A DNA stretch of 64,000 bases from an uncultured Verrucomicrobia subdivision 3 bacterium (lineage in GTDB: Bacteria > Verrucomicrobiota > Verrucomicrobiia > Limisphaerales > UBA11358): contig CAITTG010000052.1 of NCBI GenBank assembly GCA_903895255.1, positions 1-64,000 on the forward strand, read 5' to 3'. The position numbers and the translations under genes are program-made. The notes beneath the pieces were generated by a model. That model did not search any database and was not told where the DNA came from. It was given only the letters and a program-made list of their open reading frames with translations. This document shows, piece after piece, positions 35,796-45,459 of the stretch; position 1 is the first letter of the stretch, and each line of letters opens with the position of its first letter.

Positions 35796-35945
35796 GTAGT
35801 CCTACCCCTCGGGGTTCGGACCCGAATGGCACCGGACCCGAATAGCGTGTGCCAGTTGGAGGTTCTTTGACATAGTCATCAAAACCGGGAGGGCCATCTC
35901 CTGGAGGTCGGCAACCCGCTGGTTTTGAGATATTTAACGAATTAA
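35796..35945 (+). ncRNA. structured non-coding leader upstream of the sugar-nucleotide genes (unidentified)
   Basis: GC-rich, no ORF, and follows a strong promoter. Hairpins seen: TCGGG/CCCGA (35809-35813/35821-35825), GGCAC/GTGCC (35828-35832/35849-35853), and AAAACCGGG/CCC-GCT-GGTTTT (35881-35889/35915-35926) with an inner stem. A direct repeat CGGACCCGAAT occurs twice (35817 and 35833). GGTTCTTTGACAT (35861) and GGAGGTCGGCAA (35903) are words that also occur in some CRISPR leaders, but no CRISPR repeat follows. It matches no riboswitch class I know. It could be a leader RNA, a small RNA or a leftover CRISPR leader. Confidence 0.4.
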
Positions 35946-36064
35946 CATTTTAAACATTTAACCGCTTAACCACAAATCTTGAAGATTCGCGAAGTTGTCG
36001 CCCGCAAAATAAAGTCGCCTTTTCCCGCAAAAGTGGCAAAATTTTTTCAACTTAAGCAAACGCC

Positions 36065-36901
36065 ATGGATATCCGAAAAACTGTCATTACCGCCGCCGGC
36101 CCCGGCCAGCGCACGCTCCCCTTGCAAACCCTGGTGGATCGCGACGGCAAAACCAAGACCGCCCTCCACATTATCATCGAGGAGGCCCTGCAGTCCGGCG
36201 CGGAGGATATTTGCGTGGTCGTCCATCGTGGCGACGTCGCCGCCTATCGCGCCGCCGCCGGGGAGCATGGCAAACGGTTGCATTTCGTGGAACAAGGCCA
36301 GGCCCTCGGCTACGGCCACGCCGTCTGGAGCGCCCACGAATTTACCGGCCCGGATCCCTTCCTGCTGCTGGTGGGCGACCATTTATATCTCAGCCGTGAG
36401 GCGCGCAGTTGCGCGCGGCAGTTGGTCGAAGTGGCCGCCACCGAAGCCTGCGCGGTATCCGCCGTGCACGCCACCCATGAAAGCAAGCTGCCCTATTATG
36501 GCACCGTCGGCGGCCGCCTCGCGGAAAACCGCCCGGGTCTATATCTGGTGTCCGAAGTGCTCGAGAAACCCACCCCCACCGTTGCGGAACAGCGCCTCAT
36601 TGTGCCCGGCTTGCGCGCCGGGCATTACCTGTGCTTTTTTGGGATGCATGTCCTGACCCCGGCGGTGATGCTCTCGCTCGGAGCGGAAATCGCCGCCGGC
36701 CGCACGGCCAGCCTGAGCCAGACCTTGTCGCGACTGGCCGTTCAGGAGCGCTATCTGGCTTTGGAACTGGCCGGACGGCGCTTTGACATTGGTTTGAAAT
36801 ACGGTTTGCTCACCGCGCAACTCGCCCTGGCCCTCGCCAGCCCGGCCCGCGCGGAAGTGCTCGCTGGAGTGGTGGAACTGCTCGCCCAGGAAAGCCAGTA
36901 A
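36065..36901 (+). CDS. UTP-glucose-1-phosphate uridylyltransferase-like nucleotidyltransferase
   Basis: A GalU/NTP_transferase-fold protein of 278 residues that would make a nucleotide sugar from an NTP and a sugar-1-phosphate. The NTP loop [19 protein letters not shown] is near residues 7-25; [12 protein letters not shown] (substrate loop) and [11 protein letters not shown] (metal/Asp site, GDH) are seen. [13 protein letters not shown] segment and a [12 protein letters not shown] segment resemble the GalU end. The nucleotide and sugar are not certain. Start ATG at 36065. The large fusion gene begins 32 bases after it, so they are very likely one operon. A second, similar enzyme is encoded at 45460-46353. 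Confidence 0.82.
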   Translation: MDIRKTVITAAGPGQRTLPLQTLVDRDGKTKTALHIIIEEALQSGAEDICVVVHRGDVAAYRAAAGEHGKRLHFVEQGQALGYGHAVWSAHEFTGPDPFLLLVGDHLYLSREARSCARQLVEVAATEACAVSAVHATHESKLPYYGTVGGRLAENRPGLYLVSEVLEKPTPTVAEQRLIVPGLRAGHYLCFFGMHVLTPAVMLSLGAEIAAGRTASLSQTLSRLAVQERYLALELAGRRFDIGLKYGLLTAQLALALASPARAEVLAGVVELLAQESQ

Positions 36902-36933
36902 CCGCCCGGCTCGGATCTTAACCACCCCTCCCC

Positions 36934-39900
36934 ATGGCCAGCCCTCTCATCGACATCATCACCTCGGCGGACCCCGCCATCCGCAACCAGTCGCTCGACG
37001 CTGTCTGCGCCACCGCCACCGCCACCGAACTGGTGGCCGCCTGCGCCGAACTGGACACTTTCCGTCGCGCCAGTGACAATCTTTACGAGCGCGTCCGCGC
37101 CCTGTTTTTCCTCTACGCGATCCATCGGTTTCACCTGCCCGCCAAGCTGCCGGCCGGGGCGGCGGGCATGATTCCGTTCAAGGGCTTTGAACACCTCCTG
37201 CAACGGCGTTTCGAGGAGGCGCTGGAACAGTTTCTGGCCGTGCAAGCTGGCAGCGGTCCTAGCGACGCGATTTCCAGCGCGCTAGCCTCGGTGTATCAGC
37301 GGATTGCCTTTCAGACGCTGGCGGACCAGGTGCGGCGGAGCGTCCGTTCGGTGCGGGGCAACCAATGGATGTTCCGCATGGGCCACCCGGCGGATCATCC
37401 CCTCCGGTTGCGTCCGGAATTGCTGGTGCGCGGTGCGGATGGTACCTATCCGGTTTTGCGCGAACTAACGCCGGTGCGCATGGATTTGAGTCACTCGGGC
37501 TGGAGCGACATTTTTTTCTTGGGGATGGATTTCCCGGAGGGCGCGCGGGTGCTTAACATTTCTGTGGACCTCGGCGTGCACGGTCGGGACGCCGCCACCA
37601 AGCCCCCGGTGGAAGCCTGCCTGCGTGTGATTGATGAACCGGTGCTGCGGTTGACCAGCGTGGATCTCGGAGCGACCGTGGACATCAGTAGTCTGGCTGA
37701 GGTATTTGATTTTGCCCGCGACTATCTGGGCCTGCTCAAAGCGGCGGTGATCGCGGCCGGCATTGTGCCCCCGGGGATCGAGGGCTCCGGCCTGAATCTC
37801 GCGGACCTGCTCGCCCGGGTGGTCGGCCCTGGCCGTGGTTTGGAACTGGTCAGCCATGTGAACGACATTCCCAAGGGCTCGCGCCTGGCGGTCTCGACCA
37901 ATCTCCTAGCGTCCTTGATCTCCGTTTGCATGCGCGCCACCCGCCAGGCGGAGTCGCTCACCGGCGAACTGGCGGAGCCGGAAAGACGGTTGGTGCTCGC
38001 CCGCGCGCTGCTTGGCGAATGGCTGGGCGGTTCCGGGGGTGGCTGGCAGGATTCCGGCGGCGTTTGGCCGGGCATCAAACTCATAACCGGTGTGGCCGCC
38101 ATGGCCGGCGATCCGGAATGGGGCATTAGCCGTGGCCGGCTCATGCCCGCGCATCAAATCTTCGATCGGCAAATGGTTTCCGCCGCCACGCGGGAGCGGT
38201 TGCAAGACAGCTTGGTGCTCGTGCACGGCGGCATGGCGCAAAACGTCGGGCCCATTCTCGAAATGGTCACGGAAAAATATCTGCTCCGTTCCCCGACTGA
38301 ATGGACCGGCCGGCAGCAGGCGCTGGCTTTGCTAGATGAAATTATTCAAGCCTTGCGCGGCGGCAACGTTCAGGCGCTCGGCGGCCTGACCACGCGCAAT
38401 TTTTGCGAGCCCATCCAGACCATCATCCCCTGGGCCAGCAACGCCTTTACCGAGACCGTCATCGCCGCCGTGCAGGCGGAGTTTGGCGCAGATTTCTGGG
38501 GCTTCTGGATGCTGGGCGGCATGTCCGGCGGCGGCATGGGCTTTATTTTCGCGCCGGCGCGCAAGGCCGAGGCACAAAAGCGCCTGCAGGCCATCCTGTC
38601 GCAAACCAAGCACGACCTGCAACATGCGCTCCCCTTTGCCATGGAACCGGTGGTTTACGATTTTGCCATAAACGAGCACGGCACCCGGGCGGAACTGCTG
38701 GCGGGGGGCGACGCCCTGCTGCCGCGCGGCTATTACGCGCTGCATGTTCCGCGCTGGTTGCGGGCCGATCCTCAAAGCCTCCCGCGGCCGCAACGTGCCG
38801 AGCTGGATAAATTCAGCGCGGCCTGCCGCACCCAGCCGGAATTTTCCGGCATGATGCAAACCCTGTTTGATCGACTGCTGCCCCGCTTGAAAACCAATGC
38901 CGGCCGCCAGCAAAGCCTGGCCGAGTTGCTCGAACAAAACGGCTTTGACCGCGTGCAGCACGAACAAATCCGCGAGGATTTGAAAAATAACCGCATTGGA
39001 CTGGCCCAAAACCGCTTGCCCGCCAGCGCCGACATCCGTGATGTGCAGCCCGGCGATGTGCTTTCAGTCAACGACCCGCACGACGAGGGACTGCGCCGGG
39101 CCGGTCTGGCGGCCATCGCGCGGGGGGAGCTGGCCATCGTCACCCTCGCCGCCGGAGTGGGCAGCCGCTGGACCCAGGGGGCTGGTGTCGTCAAGGCGCT
39201 GCATCCCTTCTGCAAATTTGCGGGCCGCCACCGCACCTTCATCGAAACCCACCTCGCGAAAAGCCGGCGTATCGCCCAGCTCGCCGGTGAGCCTGGCCGG
39301 CTGCCCCATATCTTTACCACCAGTTACCTCACCCAAGCCGCCACCGCGGAGTATTTGGAACGCTTGAACAACCATGGCTATCCGGGTCCACTGTTGCTTT
39401 CTCCCGGACGCTCCATCGGGTTGCGGATGATTCCCACCGTTCGGGACCTGCGTTTTTTATGGGAGGAAATGCCGCAGCAACGTCTGGACGAGCAGCAACA
39501 GAAAGTTCGCGCCAGCCTGCGCGCCGCCCTGCTTAACTGGGCGGCCACGACCGGCGAGGGTGCCGATTACACGGATAATCTGCCCAGCCAGTGTCTGCAT
39601 CCCGTGGGCCACTGGTTCGAGGTGCCCAACCTCTTGCGCAACGGTGTGCTGGCGAAATTGCTGGCCGACCAACCGCAGTTGCAACACCTGATGCTGCACA
39701 ATATTGACACCCTCGGGGCGGACGCCGATCCCGCGCTGTTCGGCCTGCACCTGGCGCAGGATGCCGGGCTCACCTTCGAGGTTATCCAGCGTCGCCTAGA
39801 GGACCGCGGGGGCGGGCTCGCTCGCGTGAATGGCCAGGCCCGCCTGGTGGAGGGGCTGGCCATGCCGCGCGAAGAAGACGAGTTTCACCTGCGTTATTAC

Positions 39901-40260
39901 AATTCCAACACCTGCTGGATAAGCATCGACAAGTTGCTCGCCATCTTCGGCCTGCAACGTGGTGAACTGGGTGATGCCGAGCGCGTGGCGGCGGCCGTGC
40001 GCGCGGTGGCGGCCCGCATGCCGACGTATATCACCATCAAGGATGTGAAGAAGCGCTGGGGCCACGGGCAGGAGGATGTTTTCCCCGTGAGCCAGTTTGA
40101 AAAACTGTGGGTGGACATGACCGCGCTGCCGGAAATCAAGACCCGCTTCGTTGCCGTGCCCCGCGCGCGCGGGCAGCAACTCAAGGATCAGTCCCAACTG
40201 GACGGTTGGCTGCGCGACGGCTCGGCAGATTATGTGCATCGGCTGTGCGCGTGGGGTTGA
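36934..40260 (+). CDS. GHMP-kinase (fucokinase-like) / UDPGP-type pyrophosphorylase fusion, domains in reversed order
   Basis: An 1108-residue bifunctional candidate. The N-terminal half (about 150-560) is a GHMP kinase: [16 protein letters not shown] (180-195, matching the fucokinase opening strand), [17 protein letters not shown] (313-329, phosphate loop), GGGWQD (368-373) and [12 protein letters not shown] (526-537). The C-terminal half (about 700-1108) is a UDPGP-like nucleotidyltransferase: [13 protein letters not shown] (738-750) followed by KALHPF, then [11 protein letters not shown] (927-937) and DVKKRWG. Known fucokinase/GDP-fucose pyrophosphorylase (Fkp) fusions have the pyrophosphorylase first and kinase second. 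This suggests recycling of a free sugar to a nucleotide sugar. The specific sugar is unknown. Start ATG at 36934. Confidence 0.75.
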   Translation: MASPLIDIITSADPAIRNQSLDAVCATATATELVAACAELDTFRRASDNLYERVRALFFLYAIHRFHLPAKLPAGAAGMIPFKGFEHLLQRRFEEALEQFLAVQAGSGPSDAISSALASVYQRIAFQTLADQVRRSVRSVRGNQWMFRMGHPADHPLRLRPELLVRGADGTYPVLRELTPVRMDLSHSGWSDIFFLGMDFPEGARVLNISVDLGVHGRDAATKPPVEACLRVIDEPVLRLTSVDLGATVDISSLAEVFDFARDYLGLLKAAVIAAGIVPPGIEGSGLNLADLLARVVGPGRGLELVSHVNDIPKGSRLAVSTNLLASLISVCMRATRQAESLTGELAEPERRLVLARALLGEWLGGSGGGWQDSGGVWPGIKLITGVAAMAGDPEWGISRGRLMPAHQIFDRQMVSAATRERLQDSLVLVHGGMAQNVGPILEMVTEKYLLRSPTEWTGRQQALALLDEIIQALRGGNVQALGGLTTRNFCEPIQTIIPWASNAFTETVIAAVQAEFGADFWGFWMLGGMSGGGMGFIFAPARKAEAQKRLQAILSQTKHDLQHALPFAMEPVVYDFAINEHGTRAELLAGGDALLPRGYYALHVPRWLRADPQSLPRPQRAELDKFSAACRTQPEFSGMMQTLFDRLLPRLKTNAGRQQSLAELLEQNGFDRVQHEQIREDLKNNRIGLAQNRLPASADIRDVQPGDVLSVNDPHDEGLRRAGLAAIARGELAIVTLAAGVGSRWTQGAGVVKALHPFCKFAGRHRTFIETHLAKSRRIAQLAGEPGRLPHIFTTSYLTQAATAEYLERLNNHGYPGPLLLSPGRSIGLRMIPTVRDLRFLWEEMPQQRLDEQQQKVRASLRAALLNWAATTGEGADYTDNLPSQCLHPVGHWFEVPNLLRNGVLAKLLADQPQLQHLMLHNIDTLGADADPALFGLHLAQDAGLTFEVIQRRLEDRGGGLARVNGQARLVEGLAMPREEDEFHLRYYNSNTCWISIDKLLAIFGLQRGELGDAERVAAAVRAVAARMPTYITIKDVKKRWGHGQEDVFPVSQFEKLWVDMTALPEIKTRFVAVPRARGQQLKDQSQLDGWLRDGSADYVHRLCAWG

Positions 40261-40361
40261 CGACCGGTAAGGTTTTCCCTTATGCGCCTGAGGGTTTGCA
40301 GCCCTTTTGAATCAGGGTTGTCCCAATTGTTGCTCCTCGGGAGTTAGCGTAAATTGTCCAC

Positions 40362-41351
40362 ATGGATACAAATATTGTCAGTCACGCTCATCCCGCCGAG
40401 AATGGCAGCCACGGATCCTTGCGGGCCGATTTCGCCGCTGCGGCCACCAATAACAATGGCAATGACAGCGGAAATGTCAACCGTTCACTGGTGCAGGCGC
40501 TCACCACCTCCAAAATTTACCGCGACTACGCCCGTGCCTTCGGCGACCTCACCGGCCTGCCCCTCGCCCTGCAGCCGGTGGAGACGTGGCAACTACCCCA
40601 CCACGGTTGCCGCAACGAAAACCCCTTTTGCGCAATGATTTCCCGCACCAGCCGGGCCTGCGCGGCCTGCTTGCAGTCCCAGGAAAAACTCTGCGCCAAA
40701 GCCACCCACGAGCCGCACACGGTCACCTGCATGGCGGGCTTGTGCGATACGGCCGTGCCCGTGCGGATGAGCGACCGCCTGATCGGTTATCTCCAGAGCG
40801 GCCAGTTTTTCAAGAGCAAGCCGGATAAAAAGCAGTTTGAAAAAATGCTGGCGCTGGCCGATGAATGGGGGTTGCAAGTGGACCGCGAAAAACTGCGCGA
40901 AGCTTATTTTGCCACCAAGGTGATGTCTCCCGCCCAGCAAAAAGCCGCCCTTAAAATGCTCACCATTTTTTCGCAGCATCTGGCCATGATGAGCAATCAG
41001 GTCTTTATCCAGCAGGAAAACTCCGAGCCGCCGGTCATCAAAAAGGCGCGGGATTATATTCAAGAGCACCAGGGCGAAAAGCTCTCGCTTGGCCAGGTGG
41101 CCCGGGCGGTCAACATGAGCACCTTTTACTTCTGCAAGACGTTTAAAAAGGTTACCGGCATCAATTTTACCGACTATCTTTCGCGCGTCCGGATTGAAAA
41201 ATCCAAAAACCTTTTGCTCAATCCCAATCTGCGGGTGAGTGAGATTGCATTTGAAGTCGGCTTCCAGTCGCTCACGCATTTCAACCGCGTGTTCAAGAAA
41301 ATCCTCGGCCAGTCACCGACCGATTACCGGGCGCAATTACTTGCCCACTAA
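40362..41351 (+). CDS. AraC-family regulator with PocR-type sensor domain
   Basis: A 329-residue regulator. Residues about 45-190 are a PocR ligand-binding domain, including a Cys-rich patch: NENPFCAMISRTSRACAACL followed by CxxxC-like spacing. The C-terminal about 100 residues have two helix-turn-helix motifs: LSLGQVARAVNMSTFYFCKTF, then VSEIAFEVGFQSLTHFNRVF with the following KKILGQSPTDYR. PocR domains are linked to propanediol or hydrocarbon-derived signals, but here the ligand is unknown. It precedes a histidine kinase and response regulator pair on the same strand, so it may be functionally linked. Start ATG at 40362. Confidence 0.88.
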   Translation: MDTNIVSHAHPAENGSHGSLRADFAAAATNNNGNDSGNVNRSLVQALTTSKIYRDYARAFGDLTGLPLALQPVETWQLPHHGCRNENPFCAMISRTSRACAACLQSQEKLCAKATHEPHTVTCMAGLCDTAVPVRMSDRLIGYLQSGQFFKSKPDKKQFEKMLALADEWGLQVDREKLREAYFATKVMSPAQQKAALKMLTIFSQHLAMMSNQVFIQQENSEPPVIKKARDYIQEHQGEKLSLGQVARAVNMSTFYFCKTFKKVTGINFTDYLSRVRIEKSKNLLLNPNLRVSEIAFEVGFQSLTHFNRVFKKILGQSPTDYRAQLLAH

Positions 41352-41437
41352 GCCTCACCCCCATCCTTGTGAGGCGAAGTCGTCCGTTTGAGGTTGGCAG
41401 CGGCGGGGATTTTCCCGATAGTGAGTTCATCGGCACG

Positions 41438-42589
41438 ATGAAAGACTATCGCAAAATGTCCCGGGCGGAATTGTTGCAATGGATTGGGCAATTCAAAGCC
41501 CGCCAGACGGCGCGACAAAGGGTCCGGCAAAAGGCGTCCTCCATGGCATTGGATGACTCGGATGCCCGTTTGCAGGCCATTCTGGCGACGGCAGTAGAGG
41601 GCATTGTCACGATCAACGAGCGCGGGGTCATCGAGGCATTCAACCTGGCGGCGGAAAAGATGTTTGGCTATGCCGCGGCCGAGGTGATCGGCCAGAACGT
41701 CAAGCTGCTCATGCCCGAGCCACATCACACCGAACATGATGGATATCTGGCCAATTACCGGGGCACGGGGCACGCCCGCATCATCGGCATAGGTCGCGAG
41801 GTCGCCGGCCGGCGCAAAAACGGCGTGGTGTTTCCCATGGATTTGTCTGTCAGCGAGGTGCGGTTGGCCGACCGGCGCATTTTCACAGGCTTCATTCGCG
41901 ATATCACCGAGCGCAAACAACTGGAAAAGGAAATCCTCGAAATCAGCGAGCGCGAGCAGCGCCGCATCGGCCACGACCTCCACGACGGCATCTGCCAGCA
42001 CCTGGCCGGCATCGAGCTCATGAGCCAGGTGCTCGGGCAAAAGCTTGAGCGGCGTTCCAAGGACGGCGCGGCGCGCGCGGGTGAAATTGCCAGGAATGTG
42101 CGCGAAACCATCGCCCAAACCCGCGCCCTGGCCCGCGGCCTTTCCCCGGTCACCCTCGAGGCCGAGGGGTTAATGTCCGCCCTCCAGGAGCTGGCGCAGA
42201 ACACCGCCAAAATCTTCCGGGTGGCCTGCCACTGCGAATGCGAGCCCCCGGTGCTGGTGGCGGACCAGGCCGTGAGCACCCACCTCTTTCGCATTGCCCA
42301 GGAGGCGGTGTCCAACGCCCTCCGCCACGGAAAAAAAGTCCGGCGCTTGACCATTCAACTGCGCAAAGATGACAAGCAGATTGTCCTTAGCGTGAGCGAT
42401 GACGGCACGGGCTTTCCGCCTGCCCAGGCGGCGGCCAAAAACAAGGGCATGGGCTTGCGCATCATGCAGTCCCGCGCCGGCATGATTGGTGGCACGCTGT
42501 CCATTGGCAACAACCCCGGCGGCGGTGCCACGGTGACCATCGCGGTGCCCCGTGCCGCTCCGAGGAGGACCCATCATCATGCCCGGTAA
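41438..42589 (+). CDS. PAS-domain sensor histidine kinase (NarL/HisKA_3 class)
   Basis: A cytoplasmic sensor kinase of 383 residues from the ATG at 41438; GTG at 41369 is an alternative giving 23 more residues. A PAS domain occupies about 40-165 (LQAILATAVEGIVTINERG to FIRDITERKQ). It is followed by a dimerisation/phosphoacceptor helix with the HisKA_3 sequence REQRRIGHDLHDGICQHLAG, the His in the GHDLHD segment. The ATPase domain includes RIAQEAVSNALRH (N box), SVSDDGTGFP and GMGLRIMQSRA (G boxes). No membrane segment. Its 3' end overlaps the response regulator start by eleven bases, so the two are translationally coupled. Confidence 0.93.
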   Translation: MKDYRKMSRAELLQWIGQFKARQTARQRVRQKASSMALDDSDARLQAILATAVEGIVTINERGVIEAFNLAAEKMFGYAAAEVIGQNVKLLMPEPHHTEHDGYLANYRGTGHARIIGIGREVAGRRKNGVVFPMDLSVSEVRLADRRIFTGFIRDITERKQLEKEILEISEREQRRIGHDLHDGICQHLAGIELMSQVLGQKLERRSKDGAARAGEIARNVRETIAQTRALARGLSPVTLEAEGLMSALQELAQNTAKIFRVACHCECEPPVLVADQAVSTHLFRIAQEAVSNALRHGKKVRRLTIQLRKDDKQIVLSVSDDGTGFPPAQAAAKNKGMGLRIMQSRAGMIGGTLSIGNNPGGGATVTIAVPRAAPRRTHHHAR

Positions 42590-43253
42590 AAATAAAACCA
42601 CCGCCAAAAAGGTGCTTATCGTGGACGACCATCCCATGATGCGCACCGGCTTGGGCCAGTTGATCGACAACGAGCCGGACCTGATCGTCGCGGCCGAGGC
42701 GGATAATGCCCGCCAGGCGCAGGAAGTTGTCATCAAAGAACCGCTCGACCTCGTCCTGCTGGACATTTCCCTGCCGGATAAAAACGGCCTTGAAGTCATC
42801 AAGGACATCCGCTCCCTGAAACCAGGCCTTGCAATTCTCGTCGTTTCAATGCACGACGAATCCCTTTATGCCGAGCGCGTGCTGCGGGCCGGGGCGCGCG
42901 GTTACATCATGAAACAGGAAGGCGGCAAAAAGTTTCTCCAAGCCATCCGGCGCGTGCTGGAAGGGGGAATTTATGTCAGTGAAAAAATGTCCTCCCGCAT
43001 CCTGGAAATTTTTTCCGGCCACCAGGCCAGTCCCCCGGCTTCCCCCGTGGCCCGCTTGTCCGACCGCGAATTTGAAGTGTTTCAACTGATCGCCCGCGGC
43101 AGCGACACCGCCGCCATCGCCCGGCAATTACACGTGAGCGTCAAGACGGTGGAGGCTCATCGCGTGCACATCAAGGAAAAGCTGCAGCTCAAAACCGCCA
43201 ACGACCTTGTGCGCTTCGCGGTCCGCTGGATTGAGACTGAGGGAAAAAGTTGA
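42579..43253 (+). CDS. LuxR/NarL-type response regulator
   Basis: Partner of the upstream histidine kinase. A 224-residue protein from the ATG at 42579; an earlier in-frame ATG at 42552 lies inside the kinase gene. The receiver domain begins VLIVDDHPMMRTGL, with the phosphoacceptor Asp in LVLLDISLPDKNG. The C-terminal LuxR helix-turn-helix is clear: LSDREFEVFQLIARGSDTAA, then HVSVKTVEAHRVHIKEKL. The kinase and regulator overlap by eleven bases. The regulated genes are not visible. Confidence 0.93.
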   Translation: MPGKNKTTAKKVLIVDDHPMMRTGLGQLIDNEPDLIVAAEADNARQAQEVVIKEPLDLVLLDISLPDKNGLEVIKDIRSLKPGLAILVVSMHDESLYAERVLRAGARGYIMKQEGGKKFLQAIRRVLEGGIYVSEKMSSRILEIFSGHQASPPASPVARLSDREFEVFQLIARGSDTAAIARQLHVSVKTVEAHRVHIKEKLQLKTANDLVRFAVRWIETEGKS

Positions 43254-43318
43254 AGATTGTCCCTTTCCCCGCACGACGCGCACTTGACCCGGGCGCCACT
43301 AAATGATGACAATGACTC

Positions 43319-43654
43319 ATGGCTACCAACGCATTGCAAATTGAGAAACTCGTGTCCGGCACCGGCAAATCGCCAAAAAAAGGCCAGACCGTCACCGTTC
43401 ACTATACTGGCTGGTTTACCGATGGCGGCAAATTTGACAGTTCGGTGGATCGTAACGAGCCATTTACCTTTGCGCTGGGCATGGGTCAGGTCATTGCCGG
43501 GTGGGATGCCGGCGTGGCCACCATGGTGGTGGGTGACAAGGTGAAGCTTACGATTCCACCGGAACTGGCCTATGGCCGGGCTGGCTATCCCGGGGCGATT
43601 CCCCCCAACTCCACGCTAATTTTCCAGGTGGAATTGCTGGGCATTGAGGGTTGA
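43319..43654 (+). CDS. FKBP-type peptidyl-prolyl cis-trans isomerase
   Basis: A small FKBP of 111 residues. The typical run is visible: [79 protein letters not shown] and the end [10 protein letters not shown]. No signal peptide, so it is cytoplasmic. Start ATG at 43319. The small TPR gene starts 11 bases after its stop codon. Confidence 0.95.
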   Translation: MATNALQIEKLVSGTGKSPKKGQTVTVHYTGWFTDGGKFDSSVDRNEPFTFALGMGQVIAGWDAGVATMVVGDKVKLTIPPELAYGRAGYPGAIPPNSTLIFQVELLGIEG

Positions 43655-43664
43655 AGACGCTGTT

Positions 43665-44165
43665 ATGATCGCGCCGCTCGAACCGCCGGCGAGCCACCAA
43701 CTCTCCGCTGCCGAGGGCTGGTTGGAACTCGGTAATCCGGCCGAGGCCGCCGCTGAATTGGCGGGGTTGGACCCGGAATGGGCCGCCCATCCCTCCGTGC
43801 TTGAATTAAACTGGCAAATCGCGGCGCACGCCAGCAAGTGGGAAGCCTGCCTGGCGCTCGCCAGCCAAATGGTCGCACTGCACCCCGAACTCCCCGCGGG
43901 CTACATCCACCGTTCCTACTCGCTCCATGAATTGCAGCGCACGGCGGAAGCGCGCGACCTTTTGCAGCCCGCCTTGGATTTGTTTCCGGACGAAGAAATT
44001 CTGCGGTATAATCTGGCCTGCTATGAATGCCGTCTCGGCAATTTGCCCGGGGCCCGGCAATGGCTGGGGAATATTTTCCGCCGCAAGGATGCCATGACGT
44101 GGCGGCGGGCGGCGCAGAGTGATCCGGATCTGGCCTCCCTCTGGCCGGAATTGACCGAACTGTAA
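43665..44165 (+). CDS. tetratricopeptide-repeat protein
   Basis: A 166-residue soluble protein with TPR-like helices (for example GWLELGNPAEAAAELAGLDP, PAGYIHRSYSLHELQRTAEA and NLACYECRLGNLPGARQWLG). There is no signal peptide or membrane segment, so it is probably a cytoplasmic adaptor. Start ATG at 43665; the in-frame TTG at 43644 lies inside the FKBP gene and would add seven residues. Gene order is FKBP, TPR, KamA on the plus strand with short gaps. Confidence 0.75.
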   Translation: MIAPLEPPASHQLSAAEGWLELGNPAEAAAELAGLDPEWAAHPSVLELNWQIAAHASKWEACLALASQMVALHPELPAGYIHRSYSLHELQRTAEARDLLQPALDLFPDEEILRYNLACYECRLGNLPGARQWLGNIFRRKDAMTWRRAAQSDPDLASLWPELTEL

Positions 44166-44217
44166 GGGCCGGGGGCACCTTGACAGTCCGGGTTTCCAGC
44201 CTATATTTGGGTTTTAA

Positions 44218-45450
44218 ATGCAGTCCGAGCATATATCCGGCGGCAGCACTCTGGAGGAAGACCGTCGTTTCCTTTCCCTTAAAACCTTTCATTCTGCCGG
44301 GCGTGGTCCTTGGACGGGCGAATTGGACGCGGATTGGAATGATTGGCGCTGGCAGATGAAGCACCGCATCACCTCCTCTGCCCAGTTGCAAAGGCTGCTG
44401 CCGACGCTCACCTCGGAGGAACTGGCGGGGGCGGAGTTGACCAATCACAAGCTGGCCCTGGGCATCACACCTTATTTTTTTAACCTCATTGATTCCGAAG
44501 CCCCGCATTGCCCCATCCGCCAGCAGGTCGTGCCGCGCGCGGCGGAGGCACAAATTGCCGAATGGGAACTTAGCGACCCGTGCGGCGAGGACGACCACTC
44601 GCCGGTGCCGGGGCTGGTCCACCGGTATCCCGACCGGGTCTTGTTTCTCGTCACCGATCGTTGCGCCGCTTATTGCCGGTACTGCACCCGCTCGCGGTTG
44701 GTGAGCAATGCCAGTGGTTATGATTTTCATCCGGAATATGATCGGCAGATCGCGTATATTGCGGCGCATCCGGAGGTGCGGGACGTGCTGCTCAGCGGCG
44801 GCGATCCACTGCTCTTGAGCGATGAAAAACTGGAGAATTTGCTGAGCCGGCTGCGGGCGGTTCCGCACCTGGAATTTTTGCGCATTGGCACGCGCATTCC
44901 CATCTTTCTCCCGCAACGCATCACGCCGGAATTGTGTGCCATGCTCAAACAGTTTCATCCGCTGTTCATGAGCATTCACACCAACCATCCGCGCGAATTG
45001 ACGACCGAGGTGCGGACGGCGTTGGAGCGGCTGGCGGATGCCGGCATTCCCCTGGGCAACCAGTCGGTGCTGCTCAAGCATGTGAATGATGATGTCACCA
45101 CCATGCGCGCGCTGGTGCAAAAGCTGCTCATTTGCCGGGTCAAGCCCTACTACCTGTACCAATGCGATTTGATTGCCGGCTCGGCGCATTTGCGGGCGAG
45201 CGTGCGCCGGGGGATTGAAATCATGCGCGAGTTGCGCGGCCACACCACGGGTTACGCGGTGCCGCAGTACGTGATCGACGCGCCCGGCGGCGGCGGGAAG
45301 ATACCGGTGAACCCGGAGACCGTGCTGAGCCACAATGCGGACCGCGTAGTGCTGCGTAATTACGAGGGCCGGGTCTTTGAATATCCCGAGGCGGCGGACG
45401 CGGGCCCAATCCGGCGCGCCAGGAAAATCGAAGAATATGAATTTATATGA
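44218..45450 (+). CDS. KamA-family radical SAM aminomutase (lysine 2,3-aminomutase-like)
   Basis: A radical SAM, PLP-dependent enzyme of 410 residues. The Fe-S cluster motif is CAAYCRYCTRSR (Cys-x3-Cys-x2-Cys) at about residue 149-157. LLSGGDPLLLSDEKLENLL follows, and the PLP-Lys segment is DAPGGGGKIPVNPE near residues 352-365. It may act on free lysine or on a protein: EpmB-type EF-P modification proteins are shorter, so the longer KamA type is more likely, with the substrate not certain. Start ATG at 44218. It is the last plus-strand gene before the strand switch: the next gene, on minus, ends 10 bases after its stop. Confidence 0.9.
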   Translation: MQSEHISGGSTLEEDRRFLSLKTFHSAGRGPWTGELDADWNDWRWQMKHRITSSAQLQRLLPTLTSEELAGAELTNHKLALGITPYFFNLIDSEAPHCPIRQQVVPRAAEAQIAEWELSDPCGEDDHSPVPGLVHRYPDRVLFLVTDRCAAYCRYCTRSRLVSNASGYDFHPEYDRQIAYIAAHPEVRDVLLSGGDPLLLSDEKLENLLSRLRAVPHLEFLRIGTRIPIFLPQRITPELCAMLKQFHPLFMSIHTNHPRELTTEVRTALERLADAGIPLGNQSVLLKHVNDDVTTMRALVQKLLICRVKPYYLYQCDLIAGSAHLRASVRRGIEIMRELRGHTTGYAVPQYVIDAPGGGGKIPVNPETVLSHNADRVVLRNYEGRVFEYPEAADAGPIRRARKIEEYEFI

Positions 45451-45459
45451 GCCGGGGGC

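Larger units (their letters stand above)
35642..36064. other. 423-bp non-coding region before the nucleotidyltransferase gene
   Basis: Contains the promoter (35763-35790), the structured leader (35796-35945), then an AT-rich run of ATTTAAC-like words (35931-35970), the element AAATCTTGAAGATTCGCG (35976-35993) and an AT-rich stretch before the start codon. No ORF was found. Confidence 0.6.

Noticed and set aside
35809..35830. tRNA T-arm (GGGTTCGGACCC)
   Set aside because: No acceptor or anticodon arm at the right spacing; the hairpin fits the local leader instead.
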